Shown here piece by piece: positions 47,891 through 57,206 of a stretch of 64,000 bases of DNA. Origin of the DNA: Arcobacter venerupis (GTDB taxonomy: Bacteria; Campylobacterota; Campylobacteria; Campylobacterales; Arcobacteraceae). The notes below the pieces were generated by a model. It was not told the origin of the DNA and did not search any database. It was given only the letters and a program-made list of their open reading frames with translations. Every line of letters begins with the position of its first letter. Position 1 is the first letter of the stretch. The stretch spans positions 1,364,001 to 1,428,000 of the forward strand of contig NZ_CP053840.1 of NCBI RefSeq assembly GCF_013201665.1. Direction: 5' to 3'. The position numbers and the translations under genes were made by a program.

Positions 47891-49242
47891 TGAAACAAAT
47901 TTTATGGTTTAGAAGAGATTTAAGAATCACAGATAGTGCAATTTTACATTTTGCAAAAGATGAAGTATTGCCTATTTTTATCTTTGATAAAAATATCTTA
48001 AATTTACTTTCAAATGATGACAAAAGAGTAACATTTATTTATAAAAGCGTTTTAAAACTAAAACATGAGTTGAAAGAAATAGGGCTAGATTTAGCCATAT
48101 TTTATTCAACTCCCAAAGAGGTATTTTCAAAGCTAAAAATTGAAGGTTTTGAAAATATTTTATGTTCAGTTGATTTTGATGAGTATGCAAAAAAAAGAGA
48201 TGAAGAAATCTCTGGAATCATGCCAATGCAAACTTTCACAGACTCTTTTATAACTCATCCAAATGATTGCCTAAAAGCTGATAAAACACCTTACAAAGTC
48301 TTTACTCCATATTATAATAACTTAGAGTTTATTTGGAATTCATATAGACTTGAAGAGTTTAAAACAAATGAAAATTTGAAATTAATCTCTTTTGATTATG
48401 AGTTTATTCCAACTTTAAATGAAATGGGCTTTGAACTTCAAAAATTGCCAGATTTTTTACAAAAAAGTGCAGATAAATTACTTGAAGAGTTTGGTCAAAA
48501 AATAGATAATTACAAAATTGATAGGGATTTTTTTGATAAAAATGCAACTTCAAATCTAGCTGTTTATTTACGATTTGGACTAATTTCTCCAAGGCAAGCT
48601 TTTAATAAAATAAAAGAGTTAAAAGCTAGAAATGAAAACAAAGAGTTTTTTATTAGAGAGCTTTTTTGGAGAGAATTTTATAACTATATTTTATTTCATT
48701 TTCCAAAAAGTGAGTTTCAAAATCTAAATAAAATAAAAGTAAATTGGAATGAAGATGAAAGCGTTTTTCAAAAATGGTGTGAAGGAAATACAGGTGTTCC
48801 AATAATTGATGCGAGTATGAGATATTTTAATCAAACAGGAACTATGCATAATCGTTTAAGAATGATTGTTTCTTCATATCTAACAAAAAATTTACTGGTT
48901 GATTGGAAAAAAGGGGAACGATATTTCGCTTCAAAATTGCTTGATTATGAAGCAAGTTCAAATGTAGGTTCTTGGCAATGGGCAGCAAGTACGGGAGCTG
49001 ATAGTGTTCCATATTTTAGGATTTTTAATCCATATCTACAATCGGCAAAATTTGACAAAGAAGCTATTTTTATTAAATCAGTGATTCCTGAACTAAAAGA
49101 TGTGCCAGCAAAACAAATTCATAGTGAAAATGGTGTTCAATCAAATATATTTTTAGATTATCCAACTCAGATTGTAAGTATTGAATTCTCTAGAAAAAGA
49201 GCAATTGAAGAGTTTAAAAGAGCAAATAATGAAAAATATTGA
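47890..49242 (+). CDS. phrB: Deoxyribodipyrimidine photolyase (class I, CPD type)
   Basis: A 450-residue flavoprotein that uses blue light to split cyclobutane pyrimidine dimers. The N-terminal antenna domain starts ILWFRRDLRITDS, and the FAD domain contains ELFWREFYNYIL, WCEGNTGVPIIDASMR, MHNRLRMIVSSYLTK and WQWAASTGADS-PYFRIFNP, which includes the electron-transfer tryptophans. All these regions are intact. It is coupled to the TudS/YbgA gene before it and overlaps the next gene by 14 bases. Confidence 0.94.
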   Translation: MKQILWFRRDLRITDSAILHFAKDEVLPIFIFDKNILNLLSNDDKRVTFIYKSVLKLKHELKEIGLDLAIFYSTPKEVFSKLKIEGFENILCSVDFDEYAKKRDEEISGIMPMQTFTDSFITHPNDCLKADKTPYKVFTPYYNNLEFIWNSYRLEEFKTNENLKLISFDYEFIPTLNEMGFELQKLPDFLQKSADKLLEEFGQKIDNYKIDRDFFDKNATSNLAVYLRFGLISPRQAFNKIKELKARNENKEFFIRELFWREFYNYILFHFPKSEFQNLNKIKVNWNEDESVFQKWCEGNTGVPIIDASMRYFNQTGTMHNRLRMIVSSYLTKNLLVDWKKGERYFASKLLDYEASSNVGSWQWAASTGADSVPYFRIFNPYLQSAKFDKEAIFIKSVIPELKDVPAKQIHSENGVQSNIFLDYPTQIVSIEFSRKRAIEEFKRANNEKY

Positions 49243-50647
49243 TATTGCAATTGTAGGTTCTGGAATTGGTGGAAGTTTGATTGCTGCACTAAATAAAAAC
49301 AAAGATATTGTTGTTTTTGAAAAAGACCATAATCTTGGAGGTTGTGCTTCAACTTTTAAAAGATTTGGACACTTTTTTAACACAGGTGCTACAACTTTTG
49401 TAGGATATGAGGATGGTCATATTATTAAAAATATTTTTGATAAAGTTGGTTTAAAGCCTGATATTTTACAAAGTAAAATTGCCATTAGAAATATCCAAGG
49501 AAATAAAAAAGTAGATAGAATTCAAAATTTTGAAGAGTTTTTAAGCCAATTAAATAGTGTTTATTATCACAAAAATAATAGAGCTTTTTGGACAAAAATA
49601 AAAGAGATTGATGAAAAGTTTTGGAAATTAAAACATATCTATTTTGCAAAATATTCTTTAAAAGCTTTTTTTAAATCTTCAATTTTTGTAGCTGAACTTT
49701 TAAAAGAGTTTAAAACAGATTTATTAATTAGTGCTCAAAAATTTATAAATGATACTTTGCCAAATATTAGTGATGAATATAGAGCTTTTATTGATTCACA
49801 GCTTTTAATCACACTTCAAACAACATCGAAAAATGCCACACTATTATCAATGAGTTTAGGATTAGCATATCCATTTCATAAGGTTTTTTATGTAAATGGT
49901 GGAATGGGAAAACTAATTGAAGATTTATTAAAAGATGTAAAAGTAAATAAAAATGAACAAGTAATTTCTGTTATAAAAAAAGAGAAACAATATCTTTTAA
50001 AAACCACAAAAGATGAATATTTATGTAATAAAGTAGTTTTAAACTCAACTATTTTTGATAGCTCAAAACTCTTTATAGATGAAAATATAAAATCATATTT
50101 TCAAGGTTTTAAATTTGGTGACCAAAGTGCTTTTGTTGTTTATGTGAAATTAGATATAAAAAAAGAATTTTTACACCACTATCAAATAGTTTTAAAAGAA
50201 AATATTCCAAACTGCATATCAAACTCTTTTTTTGTCTCTTTTAGTGATGTAAATGATGAAAAAATGTCAAAAAATGGACTAAGTCTCACAATATCAACCC
50301 ACTCAAAAGCAATTTTCTGGGAAGCTTTAACAAAAGAGGAGTATGAAGAAAAAAAAGAGCAAACAAAAGAGTTTATTATTCAAGAGTTTTTGAAATATTT
50401 TGACACTATAAAAAAAGAAAATATCACATCAAATTTTGCAGCAACTTCAAAAACTTTTTACTCTTTTATAAATAGAACAAATTGTGGTGGAAAACCAATA
50501 AATATAAAATCAGCCTTTAGTTTGCCGAGTTGTAACACACCATTTGAGGGTTTATACAATGTTGGAGATACAGTTTTTGCAGGGCAAGGCTGGCCTGGGA
50601 TTGCTGTTGGAGTTGATGTTTTAAATAAGGAATTAAATAAAATATAA
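49229..50647 (+). CDS. Phytoene-desaturase/CrtI-like FAD-dependent oxidoreductase
   Basis: A 472-residue enzyme with an N-terminal dinucleotide-binding motif GSGIGGSLIAAL, the FAD ribose glutamate in VVFEKDHNLGGCAS, and the C-terminal FAD-contact region NVGDTVFAGQGWPGIAVG. It resembles CrtI/CrtO and retinol saturase proteins. I chose the ATG at 49229 (MKNIDIAIVGSG) inside the end of the photolyase gene. No other carotenoid genes are near. Co-occurrence with a photolyase suggests a light- or photo-oxidation-related role, but the substrate is unknown. Confidence 0.82.
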   Translation: MKNIDIAIVGSGIGGSLIAALNKNKDIVVFEKDHNLGGCASTFKRFGHFFNTGATTFVGYEDGHIIKNIFDKVGLKPDILQSKIAIRNIQGNKKVDRIQNFEEFLSQLNSVYYHKNNRAFWTKIKEIDEKFWKLKHIYFAKYSLKAFFKSSIFVAELLKEFKTDLLISAQKFINDTLPNISDEYRAFIDSQLLITLQTTSKNATLLSMSLGLAYPFHKVFYVNGGMGKLIEDLLKDVKVNKNEQVISVIKKEKQYLLKTTKDEYLCNKVVLNSTIFDSSKLFIDENIKSYFQGFKFGDQSAFVVYVKLDIKKEFLHHYQIVLKENIPNCISNSFFVSFSDVNDEKMSKNGLSLTISTHSKAIFWEALTKEEYEEKKEQTKEFIIQEFLKYFDTIKKENITSNFAATSKTFYSFINRTNCGGKPINIKSAFSLPSCNTPFEGLYNVGDTVFAGQGWPGIAVGVDVLNKELNKI

Positions 50648-50676
50648 TTGACAAAATAAATATTAAGTATTATAAT
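50648..50676 (+). promoter_or_regulatory. Consensus sigma-70 promoter of the AAA/DUF4143 gene
   Basis: TTGACA at 50648-50653, a 17-base spacer, and TATAAT at 50671-50676: both boxes match consensus exactly. The -35 box begins at the base after the previous gene's stop codon. Exact -35 boxes are rare in this AT-rich group. Confidence 0.85.
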
Positions 50677-50689
50677 ACTTAATATTTAT
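50656..50689. promoter_or_regulatory. Perfect 34-bp palindrome overlapping the promoter (candidate operator)
   Basis: Seventeen bases on each side of the centre 50672/50673 are exactly complementary; the half-site reads ATAAATATTAAGTATTA. It covers the spacer, the -10 box and the expected transcription start, which is the placement of a repressor operator. It lacks the G/C-rich stem and T run of a terminator. Confidence 0.75.
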
Positions 50690-50708
50690 AAATTATAAGG
50701 AGTATATC

Positions 50709-51959
50709 TTGAATAATGTTTTAATTTCGCAGAATAAACATTGGGAAAAAAGATATGAAAATCTTTACAAAAGAGAAGTTTTTCAAAAATTAGTAAAAAA
50801 TCTTTCTCTAAAACATATACAAGTTTTACAAGGTATTAGAAGAAGTGGAAAATCTTCTTTATTTAAACTTCTTATAAATGAACTTTGTTTAAATACAGAC
50901 CCTATGGAAATTTTATATATAAATCTTGATGACCCTTTTTTTATGAAATATTCAAATGAACCAACAGGATTTTATGAAATAATCCAAACAGCAAAAAAAC
51001 TTACCCAAAAAAATATAAAATATCTTTTTTTAGATGAAGTTCAAGCTATAAATGGTTGGGAAAGATTTGTAAAAAGTGTTTATGATAGTGAAGAATTTAT
51101 TAAGATATTTATTACAGGTTCCAACTCTTCACTTTTAAATACGCAGTTTGCAACACTTTTAAGTGGACGATATATTTCAACAAAAATTTATCCACTTAGT
51201 TTTTCTGAAATACTTGAAATAAATGGCATTGATAATTTTTTAAAACTTAATAAAGAACTTCCAAAAGTTTTAAAACTTGTAGATGATATGATGAATTATG
51301 GTTCATTTGTGGAAGTTTATGAGTTGGATGATGAATTTAAAAGAGAAGTTTTAAGCACTTATTATGAAACCATTTTATTAAAAGATTGTGTTGCAAATAA
51401 TCAAATTCGAGATATAAAGAGTTTTAAAGAACTTGGTTTTTATGCTTTGACAAATTTAACTTCTTTATATTCGTATATTTCTTTGTCAAAAGTATTAAAA
51501 ATCAATGATAAATCTATAAAAGATTATATTTCTTTTTTAGAAAATTCGTATCTTTTTAGTGAGTTGAAACTTTTTTCATATTCATTAAAAGAGCAAATTA
51601 ATAATAAAAAGAAATTATATTTGAGTGATAATGGTTTTATTAGTTTAGGATATGCTTTTTCTTCAAATTATGGAAAGTTATTGGAAAATCTTGTTTTTAC
51701 TGAACTTCAAAAAGCAGATTTTGAGATTTTTTATTTTAATAGTGATTTCGAATGTGATTTTATAGCAAAAAAAGCTAATAAGATTATAGCTATTCAAGTT
51801 TGTTATAGTTTAACTGAAGAGAATAAAAAAAGAGAAATAAATGCATTTTTAAAACTCCCTTTTAATGTGGATGAAAAATATATAATTACCTATAATCAAA
51901 GGGATAAAATTGATGATATAGAGGTTATAAGTTTTTGGGAATATTTTGCAAAATTTTAA
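50709..51959 (+). CDS. AAA-type ATPase with DUF4143 domain
   Basis: A 416-residue protein. The N-terminal P-loop domain has Walker A GIRRSGKSS at about residues 44-52 and Walker B YLFLDEVQ near 114-121, with the sensor ITGSNSSLL. The C-terminal part is DUF4143, ending in a nuclease-like fold pattern (ENLVFTELQKADFEIFYF ... ECDFIAKKANKIIAIQV). These proteins are widespread and strain-variable; their function is not established. Translation starts at a TTG with AAGGAG five bases before it. Its promoter is covered by a perfect palindrome. Confidence 0.87.
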   Translation: MNNVLISQNKHWEKRYENLYKREVFQKLVKNLSLKHIQVLQGIRRSGKSSLFKLLINELCLNTDPMEILYINLDDPFFMKYSNEPTGFYEIIQTAKKLTQKNIKYLFLDEVQAINGWERFVKSVYDSEEFIKIFITGSNSSLLNTQFATLLSGRYISTKIYPLSFSEILEINGIDNFLKLNKELPKVLKLVDDMMNYGSFVEVYELDDEFKREVLSTYYETILLKDCVANNQIRDIKSFKELGFYALTNLTSLYSYISLSKVLKINDKSIKDYISFLENSYLFSELKLFSYSLKEQINNKKKLYLSDNGFISLGYAFSSNYGKLLENLVFTELQKADFEIFYFNSDFECDFIAKKANKIIAIQVCYSLTEENKKREINAFLKLPFNVDEKYIITYNQRDKIDDIEVISFWEYFAKF

Positions 51960-51992
51960 AATAGTAAAGATAAAAGTTTGAAAGGATTATAT

Positions 51993-54011
51993 TTGGAAGA
52001 AGAAAAATTATATGAATGTGAAATTTGTAATAAAAAGTATCCTAAAAAAGAGTATCTTTATTCAAAATATGAAAATAAGTGTATTTTACATTGTGAAAAA
52101 GATATTTGGTTTGATTTAATAGATGGAAAAAAAGATTGGACTAAATCTGAAGAAAATATAAAATATTTTTGGTCGGAAATTAGAAAATATATTTTAAATA
52201 CACTTAAAGATGAAGAATATAAAGTGGAACAATATTATATAAGTTTAACAAATGTAATTTTCCCAAAATTTGAAGAACTCTATGAGGATACTTATGAAGA
52301 AGGACTTGGATATTGGCGTTGTGATGATTGGTATCATAATTTTTGTGATGAAATTATAACAAATAGTGAATTCCCAAGTAATGATTTAAAAAAAATTTCA
52401 GGATTTAATTTTAGTAATTCAATATTTTTAGATGTTGTAGATTTTACTAATTATGAATTTGAAGGACTTGTATTCAATAATACAGTATTTATAGAAGAGT
52501 GTAAAATTTCAAATTCTAAAATAATAAATGTTTCTTTTAAAGAAACTATTTTCCAAAAAGCTACATTATTTGAAAATTCAACAATAAATTTTTTTTCTTA
52601 CCAAAAAGATTTTGAAAATTGTGAATTTTATAAAGAATTAACTTTTGATAACATTATTTTTAATAATCAACATAAGAAATTAGATTTAGATTTTAAAAAT
52701 ACTAAGTTTAAAGAGTTAAATATTTCAAATACAACTTTTGAAAAAGGTTTAAGATTTTATAAAGAATCAAGTATAAAATCTTTAAATATTAAGAATTGTA
52801 AAATCAAAGATTTACTTTTGGCAGCAGAAGTATCTATTATAGATTTAGATTCAAATAAAAAAGAGATAGATAGATTTGTAATCAAACCAAATAATCTCAA
52901 AAGCTTAACAATTTCTAATTCTCTAATAAATAAAGATTTTTTATTAAAGGATGAAGTGAATAATAGTAGATCTAATTTAGATTTGATTGATTTAAAAGAA
53001 TCAACTTTTAAAGGAAAAGCAAAAATACAATTTTATAATTGCATAAAAGATGCAAATTTTTATAATACTAAATTTGAAGATTTAGCAGACTTTTATAGGA
53101 CTAAATTTAAAAAAGTAAATTTTGAAAGAACAGATTTTAAAAACATAGCTGTATTTAGTGAAGCAGAATTCCATTGTGATGTAGATTTTAAATATACAAA
53201 ATTCTTAGGAACATCAATTTTTAGAGATATGGTTATAACTGGAAAACTAAATCTACGAGATACTATTTTTAAAGAAGATGCTAATTTTTTAGATATTACT
53301 TCAAAATCAAGAAAAGTTTATGATGAAGAAAAAAGAGATTATTTTTATATTGGCGAGTTAGAAGATATAAAAGTTTCAAATAGAGAAACAGCAAGAGTTA
53401 TCAAAAACTTTTTTGATAGTTCAAATAATATTATTGAAGCAAATAGATTTTATAAATTGGAAATGAAAGAAAGAGAAGACGAATTAGAAAAAAGTTTTGA
53501 TAAAGGTAAAAATATTTTTGAATACTTAATTTTTAAATTTCATGGGTTAAGCTCTAATTATTCTCAAAATCCATTATTGGCATTTTTTTGGATATACCTA
53601 TTTTCTATGTTTTATTCTTTTTTTGAATTTAATAGTAAAAAGCAAGAATACAGTGATAAATTTCAATTTTCATATTTTGAAATAATATTTGAGAAGATTT
53701 CTTTAAATCAGGATTTATTTGGTTTCTTAATTGTTATTGGAACAATATTTATAATATGTGTAATATTTTCTTTAATTACTAAATTTAAAGAAGTGGGACT
53801 TTGTTCAATTTTCTTAATTTTTATTACTATTTTATATATTATTTACACTAAAGATTATTGTTTATCAATAGTTTCAAATAGTTTTAATCCTTTTTCAATT
53901 ATGACAGGTAAAGATTCTCTAAATATAATTACATTGATTTATAAAATAGTAATTGCATATTTGATTTATCAGTTTATTATTTCAATCAGACAAAATACAA
54001 GAAGGAAATAA
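51993..54011 (+). CDS. Pentapeptide-repeat-like membrane protein with N-terminal zinc-ribbon-like motif
   Basis: A 672-residue protein. The N-terminus has CEIC and CILHC, a possible metal site. The centre (about residues 120-440) shows F/L-x-x-T/S-x-F periodicity (FKNTKFKELNISNTTF, FKYTKFLGTSIF), a loose form of pentapeptide beta-helix. Then comes IEANRFYKLEMKEREDELEKS, which commonly links such helices to membrane domains, and four hydrophobic helices at about 525-660. AAAGGA six bases before the TTG at 51993 supports that start; a TTG at 51978 is also in frame. The stop touches the start of the LytS-like gene, so it may be a partner of that system. Confidence 0.72.
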   Translation: MEEEKLYECEICNKKYPKKEYLYSKYENKCILHCEKDIWFDLIDGKKDWTKSEENIKYFWSEIRKYILNTLKDEEYKVEQYYISLTNVIFPKFEELYEDTYEEGLGYWRCDDWYHNFCDEIITNSEFPSNDLKKISGFNFSNSIFLDVVDFTNYEFEGLVFNNTVFIEECKISNSKIINVSFKETIFQKATLFENSTINFFSYQKDFENCEFYKELTFDNIIFNNQHKKLDLDFKNTKFKELNISNTTFEKGLRFYKESSIKSLNIKNCKIKDLLLAAEVSIIDLDSNKKEIDRFVIKPNNLKSLTISNSLINKDFLLKDEVNNSRSNLDLIDLKESTFKGKAKIQFYNCIKDANFYNTKFEDLADFYRTKFKKVNFERTDFKNIAVFSEAEFHCDVDFKYTKFLGTSIFRDMVITGKLNLRDTIFKEDANFLDITSKSRKVYDEEKRDYFYIGELEDIKVSNRETARVIKNFFDSSNNIIEANRFYKLEMKEREDELEKSFDKGKNIFEYLIFKFHGLSSNYSQNPLLAFFWIYLFSMFYSFFEFNSKKQEYSDKFQFSYFEIIFEKISLNQDLFGFLIVIGTIFIICVIFSLITKFKEVGLCSIFLIFITILYIIYTKDYCLSIVSNSFNPFSIMTGKDSLNIITLIYKIVIAYLIYQFIISIRQNTRRK

Positions 54012-55007
54012 ATGCAAACAGTTGAACTAAAAATCGCACCAAAAGATTGGCTTTATATCATAATTATTGGGGCATTTTTTGGTTTTTTTATCTCTTTGTG
54101 TTTCTATTTTTTAAGTGATGATTTACAAAATATTTCAACTATTATTTTTAGTACAAGCAGTGCCATTTCTATTTCATTGTTTGCATTTTTTTTAATCACT
54201 ATTTCCAATAAATTTATACTTCCAAAGGTAAATAAGAAATTCTGGTATTTGATTAGTTTTATTTTCTCTTTTTTAGCTGGTTTTCTAGGATTTAGTTTTT
54301 CTTTTATACTTTTTTCTTTTAGTGATTTTAAAATTTTATATATTATCTCACCATTTTGGCACTATATAGCTGTTACAATTGGTTTTCTGACCTTTTTAGT
54401 TGGTTTGATTTTGCATCAATTTATCTCTATGAAATACAAAAATGAAGAGATAAAAACGCAAATTTTAGAGACAAAACTAAAAGCTTTAGAAAATGAGCTA
54501 AATCCTCACTTTTTATTTAATGCTTTAAATTCAGTTTCTGAGTTGATTTATCAAGACCAGAAAAAAGCTGAAAATGCAGTGATTGAAATATCAAAATTTT
54601 TGCGAAATGCCATAAATAAAGAGAGTTTAATCTCTCTTGAAACTGAACTTTCTATGGTGAAAACTTATGTAAATATTGAAAATGTAAGATTTGATGGAAA
54701 AATTGTTTTAAATATTGAAGATTTTAATGAATATAAAAATATAAAAATACCAAAATTCTCAATTCAACTTTTGGTTGAAAATGCCATAAAACATGGATAT
54801 TTAGGAAAAACTCTGAATATTGATATAAACTTTTCAAAAGACAAAATAAGAGTACAAAATGATGGTAAAATAGCTAATATTGTGAAATTTGGAACGGGTT
54901 TATCAAATCTTCAAAAAAGATTGGAACTTCAAAAAGTTGGCAATTTATCGTTTGAAAAGTTAGATGATAAGATGTTATTTGTAATAGAATTAAAGGATAA
55001 AAATTGA
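54012..55007 (+). CDS. LytS-type sensor histidine kinase
   Basis: A 331-residue inner-membrane kinase of the His_kinase (LytS/YehU) family. Four hydrophobic helices occupy about residues 14-140, then a coiled segment leads to the phospho-acceptor in ELNPHFLFNALN (H at about 166), and an ATPase domain with LLVENAIKHGYLG and GTGLSNLQKRLEL. It begins at the base after the pentapeptide-like gene's stop and overlaps the LytTR regulator gene by four bases, so all three are probably one unit. Confidence 0.92.
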   Translation: MQTVELKIAPKDWLYIIIIGAFFGFFISLCFYFLSDDLQNISTIIFSTSSAISISLFAFFLITISNKFILPKVNKKFWYLISFIFSFLAGFLGFSFSFILFSFSDFKILYIISPFWHYIAVTIGFLTFLVGLILHQFISMKYKNEEIKTQILETKLKALENELNPHFLFNALNSVSELIYQDQKKAENAVIEISKFLRNAINKESLISLETELSMVKTYVNIENVRFDGKIVLNIEDFNEYKNIKIPKFSIQLLVENAIKHGYLGKTLNIDINFSKDKIRVQNDGKIANIVKFGTGLSNLQKRLELQKVGNLSFEKLDDKMLFVIELKDKN

Positions 55008-55714
55008 AAATAATGATTGTTGATGATGAGAGTTTAGCTTTAAGCAGATTAAAAAGGTTATTAAATGAAAATGGAATTGAAGATATAACAGCTTTTGATA
55101 ATCCAATAGATGCTCTAAAAGAGATAACAAAAACAAAATTTGATGCAGTTTTTTTGGATATTTCAATGCCAAATATTTCGGGACTTGAGCTTGCTGATTC
55201 TATCATGCAAATTGAGCCAAAAACATTTATTATATTTCAAACAGCTTATTCAGAGTTTGCACTTGAAGCTTATAAAAGTGGTGGAATGGGATATTTAGTA
55301 AAACCAATAGAGTCAAATGACATAAAAAATATCCTAGATAAAATTAAAAGTTTTGCAGTTTCATCTAAAGATGAATCAAAAAAAATCTTAGGAAAAAGAG
55401 GAGATAAACTTTATTTGATTGATATAAATGATATTTATTATATAAAAGCTGATTTAGATGAAGTTATCATCAAAATAAAAGAAGCAGATGCTTATGTAAG
55501 ACGAAAAATAGGGGATTTAGAAACACTTTTAAGTGATAAAAACTTCTTTAGAGTTCACAGATCTTATATTGTAAATGTTGATAAAATCAAATCTATGCGA
55601 AGTGTGGAACAATCAAAACTTGAAATATCTTTTGATGGAATTGCAGAAATTGTGACAAGTTCAAAAGAGGGTGCTAAAGATTTTAGAGAGTACATTGAGC
55701 GAAGAAGTTTATAA
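55004..55714 (+). CDS. LytTR-family response regulator
   Basis: A 236-residue regulator with a receiver domain (MIVDDE at the start, phospho-acceptor D52 in VFLDISMP) and a C-terminal LytTR DNA-binding domain (about 125-230; YLIDINDIYYIKADLDEV, FFRVHRSYIVNVDKI). The TTG at 55004 overlaps the kinase stop by four bases; an in-frame ATG at 55013 is a fallback. LytTR proteins bind paired direct repeats and act with LytS-type kinases. The target genes are not evident; the upstream membrane protein is a candidate. Confidence 0.92.
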   Translation: MKIMIVDDESLALSRLKRLLNENGIEDITAFDNPIDALKEITKTKFDAVFLDISMPNISGLELADSIMQIEPKTFIIFQTAYSEFALEAYKSGGMGYLVKPIESNDIKNILDKIKSFAVSSKDESKKILGKRGDKLYLIDINDIYYIKADLDEVIIKIKEADAYVRRKIGDLETLLSDKNFFRVHRSYIVNVDKIKSMRSVEQSKLEISFDGIAEIVTSSKEGAKDFREYIERRSL

Positions 55715-55794
55715 ACCTACAAAAACTACCTACTAAAAACATCTTATTTTTTGTAAATTATCCTTGTATAAAATATTTGTGCAAGGATAAAAAA

Positions 55795-56247
55795 ATGCAA
55801 ACATTTATAAAAAGTTCATATATCAACTGTGATACAAAATCTCTTTTTGATTTTCACTTAGATACTAATAATCTAACATATATTACTCCTCCTGATACTA
55901 AAGTGGAATTATTAACAAAAGATTTTAAACCCGTTGTATCACAAATATTGAAAATAAAAAGCACCAAATATTTTATACCAATGAATTGGGAAGTTAAAAT
56001 AGAAAAAATTGATGAACCAAATTTATTGGTAGATATTGCAATGAAATCTCCATTTTCTTTTTGGGAACATAAACATATCTTTATAAAACATGGAAATATA
56101 AGTGAGTTAAAAGATATTGTTACTTTTAAAATGCCATTTGGATTTATAGGAAAGTTATTTGAAAGATTAGTAATAAAAGATTTACAAAAAATGTTTGATT
56201 TTAGACATAAAATTACAAAAAAGATGTTAGAAAAGGAAAAGTTTTGA
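55795..56247 (+). CDS. SRPBCC-family (START/cyclase-like) protein
   Basis: A 150-residue cytoplasmic protein with the helix-grip pattern of SRPBCC proteins: TFIKSSYINCDTKSLFDFHLD at the start, the WEVKIEKID strand, the FWEHKHIF strand and a long C-terminal helix (FDFRHKITKKML). Such proteins bind hydrophobic ligands; no specific ligand can be named. AAGGA lies before the ATG at 55795. It overlaps hemH by four bases, so a link to haem or porphyrin handling is possible (inference). Confidence 0.75.
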   Translation: MQTFIKSSYINCDTKSLFDFHLDTNNLTYITPPDTKVELLTKDFKPVVSQILKIKSTKYFIPMNWEVKIEKIDEPNLLVDIAMKSPFSFWEHKHIFIKHGNISELKDIVTFKMPFGFIGKLFERLVIKDLQKMFDFRHKITKKMLEKEKF

Positions 56248-57173
56248 AAAGAGCAGTTGTTTTAATGAATATGGGTGGCCCAAATAATTTAGATGAAGTA
56301 AAAGTATTTTTAAGAAATATGTTCAATGATAAATATATTATTGGTGCACCACAGCCAATAAGAGCAATGATTGGGCAAATAATTATTTCAAAAAGACTAA
56401 AAGAATCAAAGGCAAATTATGCAAAGTTAGGGGGAATGTCACCAATTGTTGGCCATACAAAAAGATTAGTGCGAAGATTAAATAAAGAGCTTGATGCGGA
56501 TGTTTTTTATGAGATGAGATACACTCCACCATTTGCAAAAGATATTATGCCAAAACTAAAAAACTACGATGAAATATACGCAATTCCAATGTATCCACAC
56601 TATTCAAGTACAACTACAAAATCATCAATTGAAGAGTTTGTAAAAGTTGCAAAAAAATATAATCTTGATAAAAAAATCAAAACAATAGATAGTTATTATG
56701 ACAATATTCATTACAATAAAGCGATAGTTGAGCGAATAAAAGAGGTTTTAAAAGGCGAAAATTCAGAAGATTTTGAACTTATATTTTCAGCTCACGGATT
56801 AACACAAAAAATCATAGATAAAGGTGATTTATACCAAAAACATATTTTAGCAAATGTTGAATGTGCAAAAAAAGAGCTAGAAAATCAAAATATATCTTTC
56901 AAAAAAATTCATGTGGCATATCAATCAAGACTAGGACCAATGGAGTGGTTGCGACCTTATATGGAAGATAAATTAAAAGAGATAAAATCAAAGGTAATAA
57001 TCTATCCTATATCATTTACAGTTGATAATTCTGAAACTGAATATGAACTTGATATGGAATATGCAGAAGTTGCTCATAAAATTGGGTTAACGGATTATAG
57101 AGTTGCTAAGGCTCCAAATCATCATAGATATTTTATAGAAACAATCAAAGAGATTTATGAGGGGATGAAATAG
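56244..57173 (+). CDS. hemH: Ferrochelatase
   Basis: Inserts ferrous iron into protoporphyrin IX, the last step of haem synthesis. The 309-residue protein has MNMGGPNNLDEV at the start, the MYPHYSSTTTKSS region, the catalytic histidine in FSAHGL, and YQSRLGPMEWLRP. The C-terminal glutamate-rich segment (NSETEYELDMEY) includes the second metal-side residues. It begins at a TTG overlapping the previous stop. A terminator shared with the helicase gene follows. Confidence 0.94.
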   Translation: MKRAVVLMNMGGPNNLDEVKVFLRNMFNDKYIIGAPQPIRAMIGQIIISKRLKESKANYAKLGGMSPIVGHTKRLVRRLNKELDADVFYEMRYTPPFAKDIMPKLKNYDEIYAIPMYPHYSSTTTKSSIEEFVKVAKKYNLDKKIKTIDSYYDNIHYNKAIVERIKEVLKGENSEDFELIFSAHGLTQKIIDKGDLYQKHILANVECAKKELENQNISFKKIHVAYQSRLGPMEWLRPYMEDKLKEIKSKVIIYPISFTVDNSETEYELDMEYAEVAHKIGLTDYRVAKAPNHHRYFIETIKEIYEGMK

Positions 57174-57176
57174 ATT

Positions 57177-57206
57177 AAGAGAAGTTGTTAACTTCTCTTA
57201 TTTTTT
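57177..57206. terminator. Terminator between hemH and the DEAD-box helicase gene
   Basis: AAGAGAAGTT-gtt-AACTTCTCTT is a perfect 10-bp stem followed by ATTTTTT on the plus strand; it lies between convergent genes. Confidence 0.85.

Noticed and set aside
50656-50689. Palindrome considered as the terminator of the desaturase-like gene
   Set aside because: The stem has one G-C pair and no T run, and it coincides with an exact promoter.
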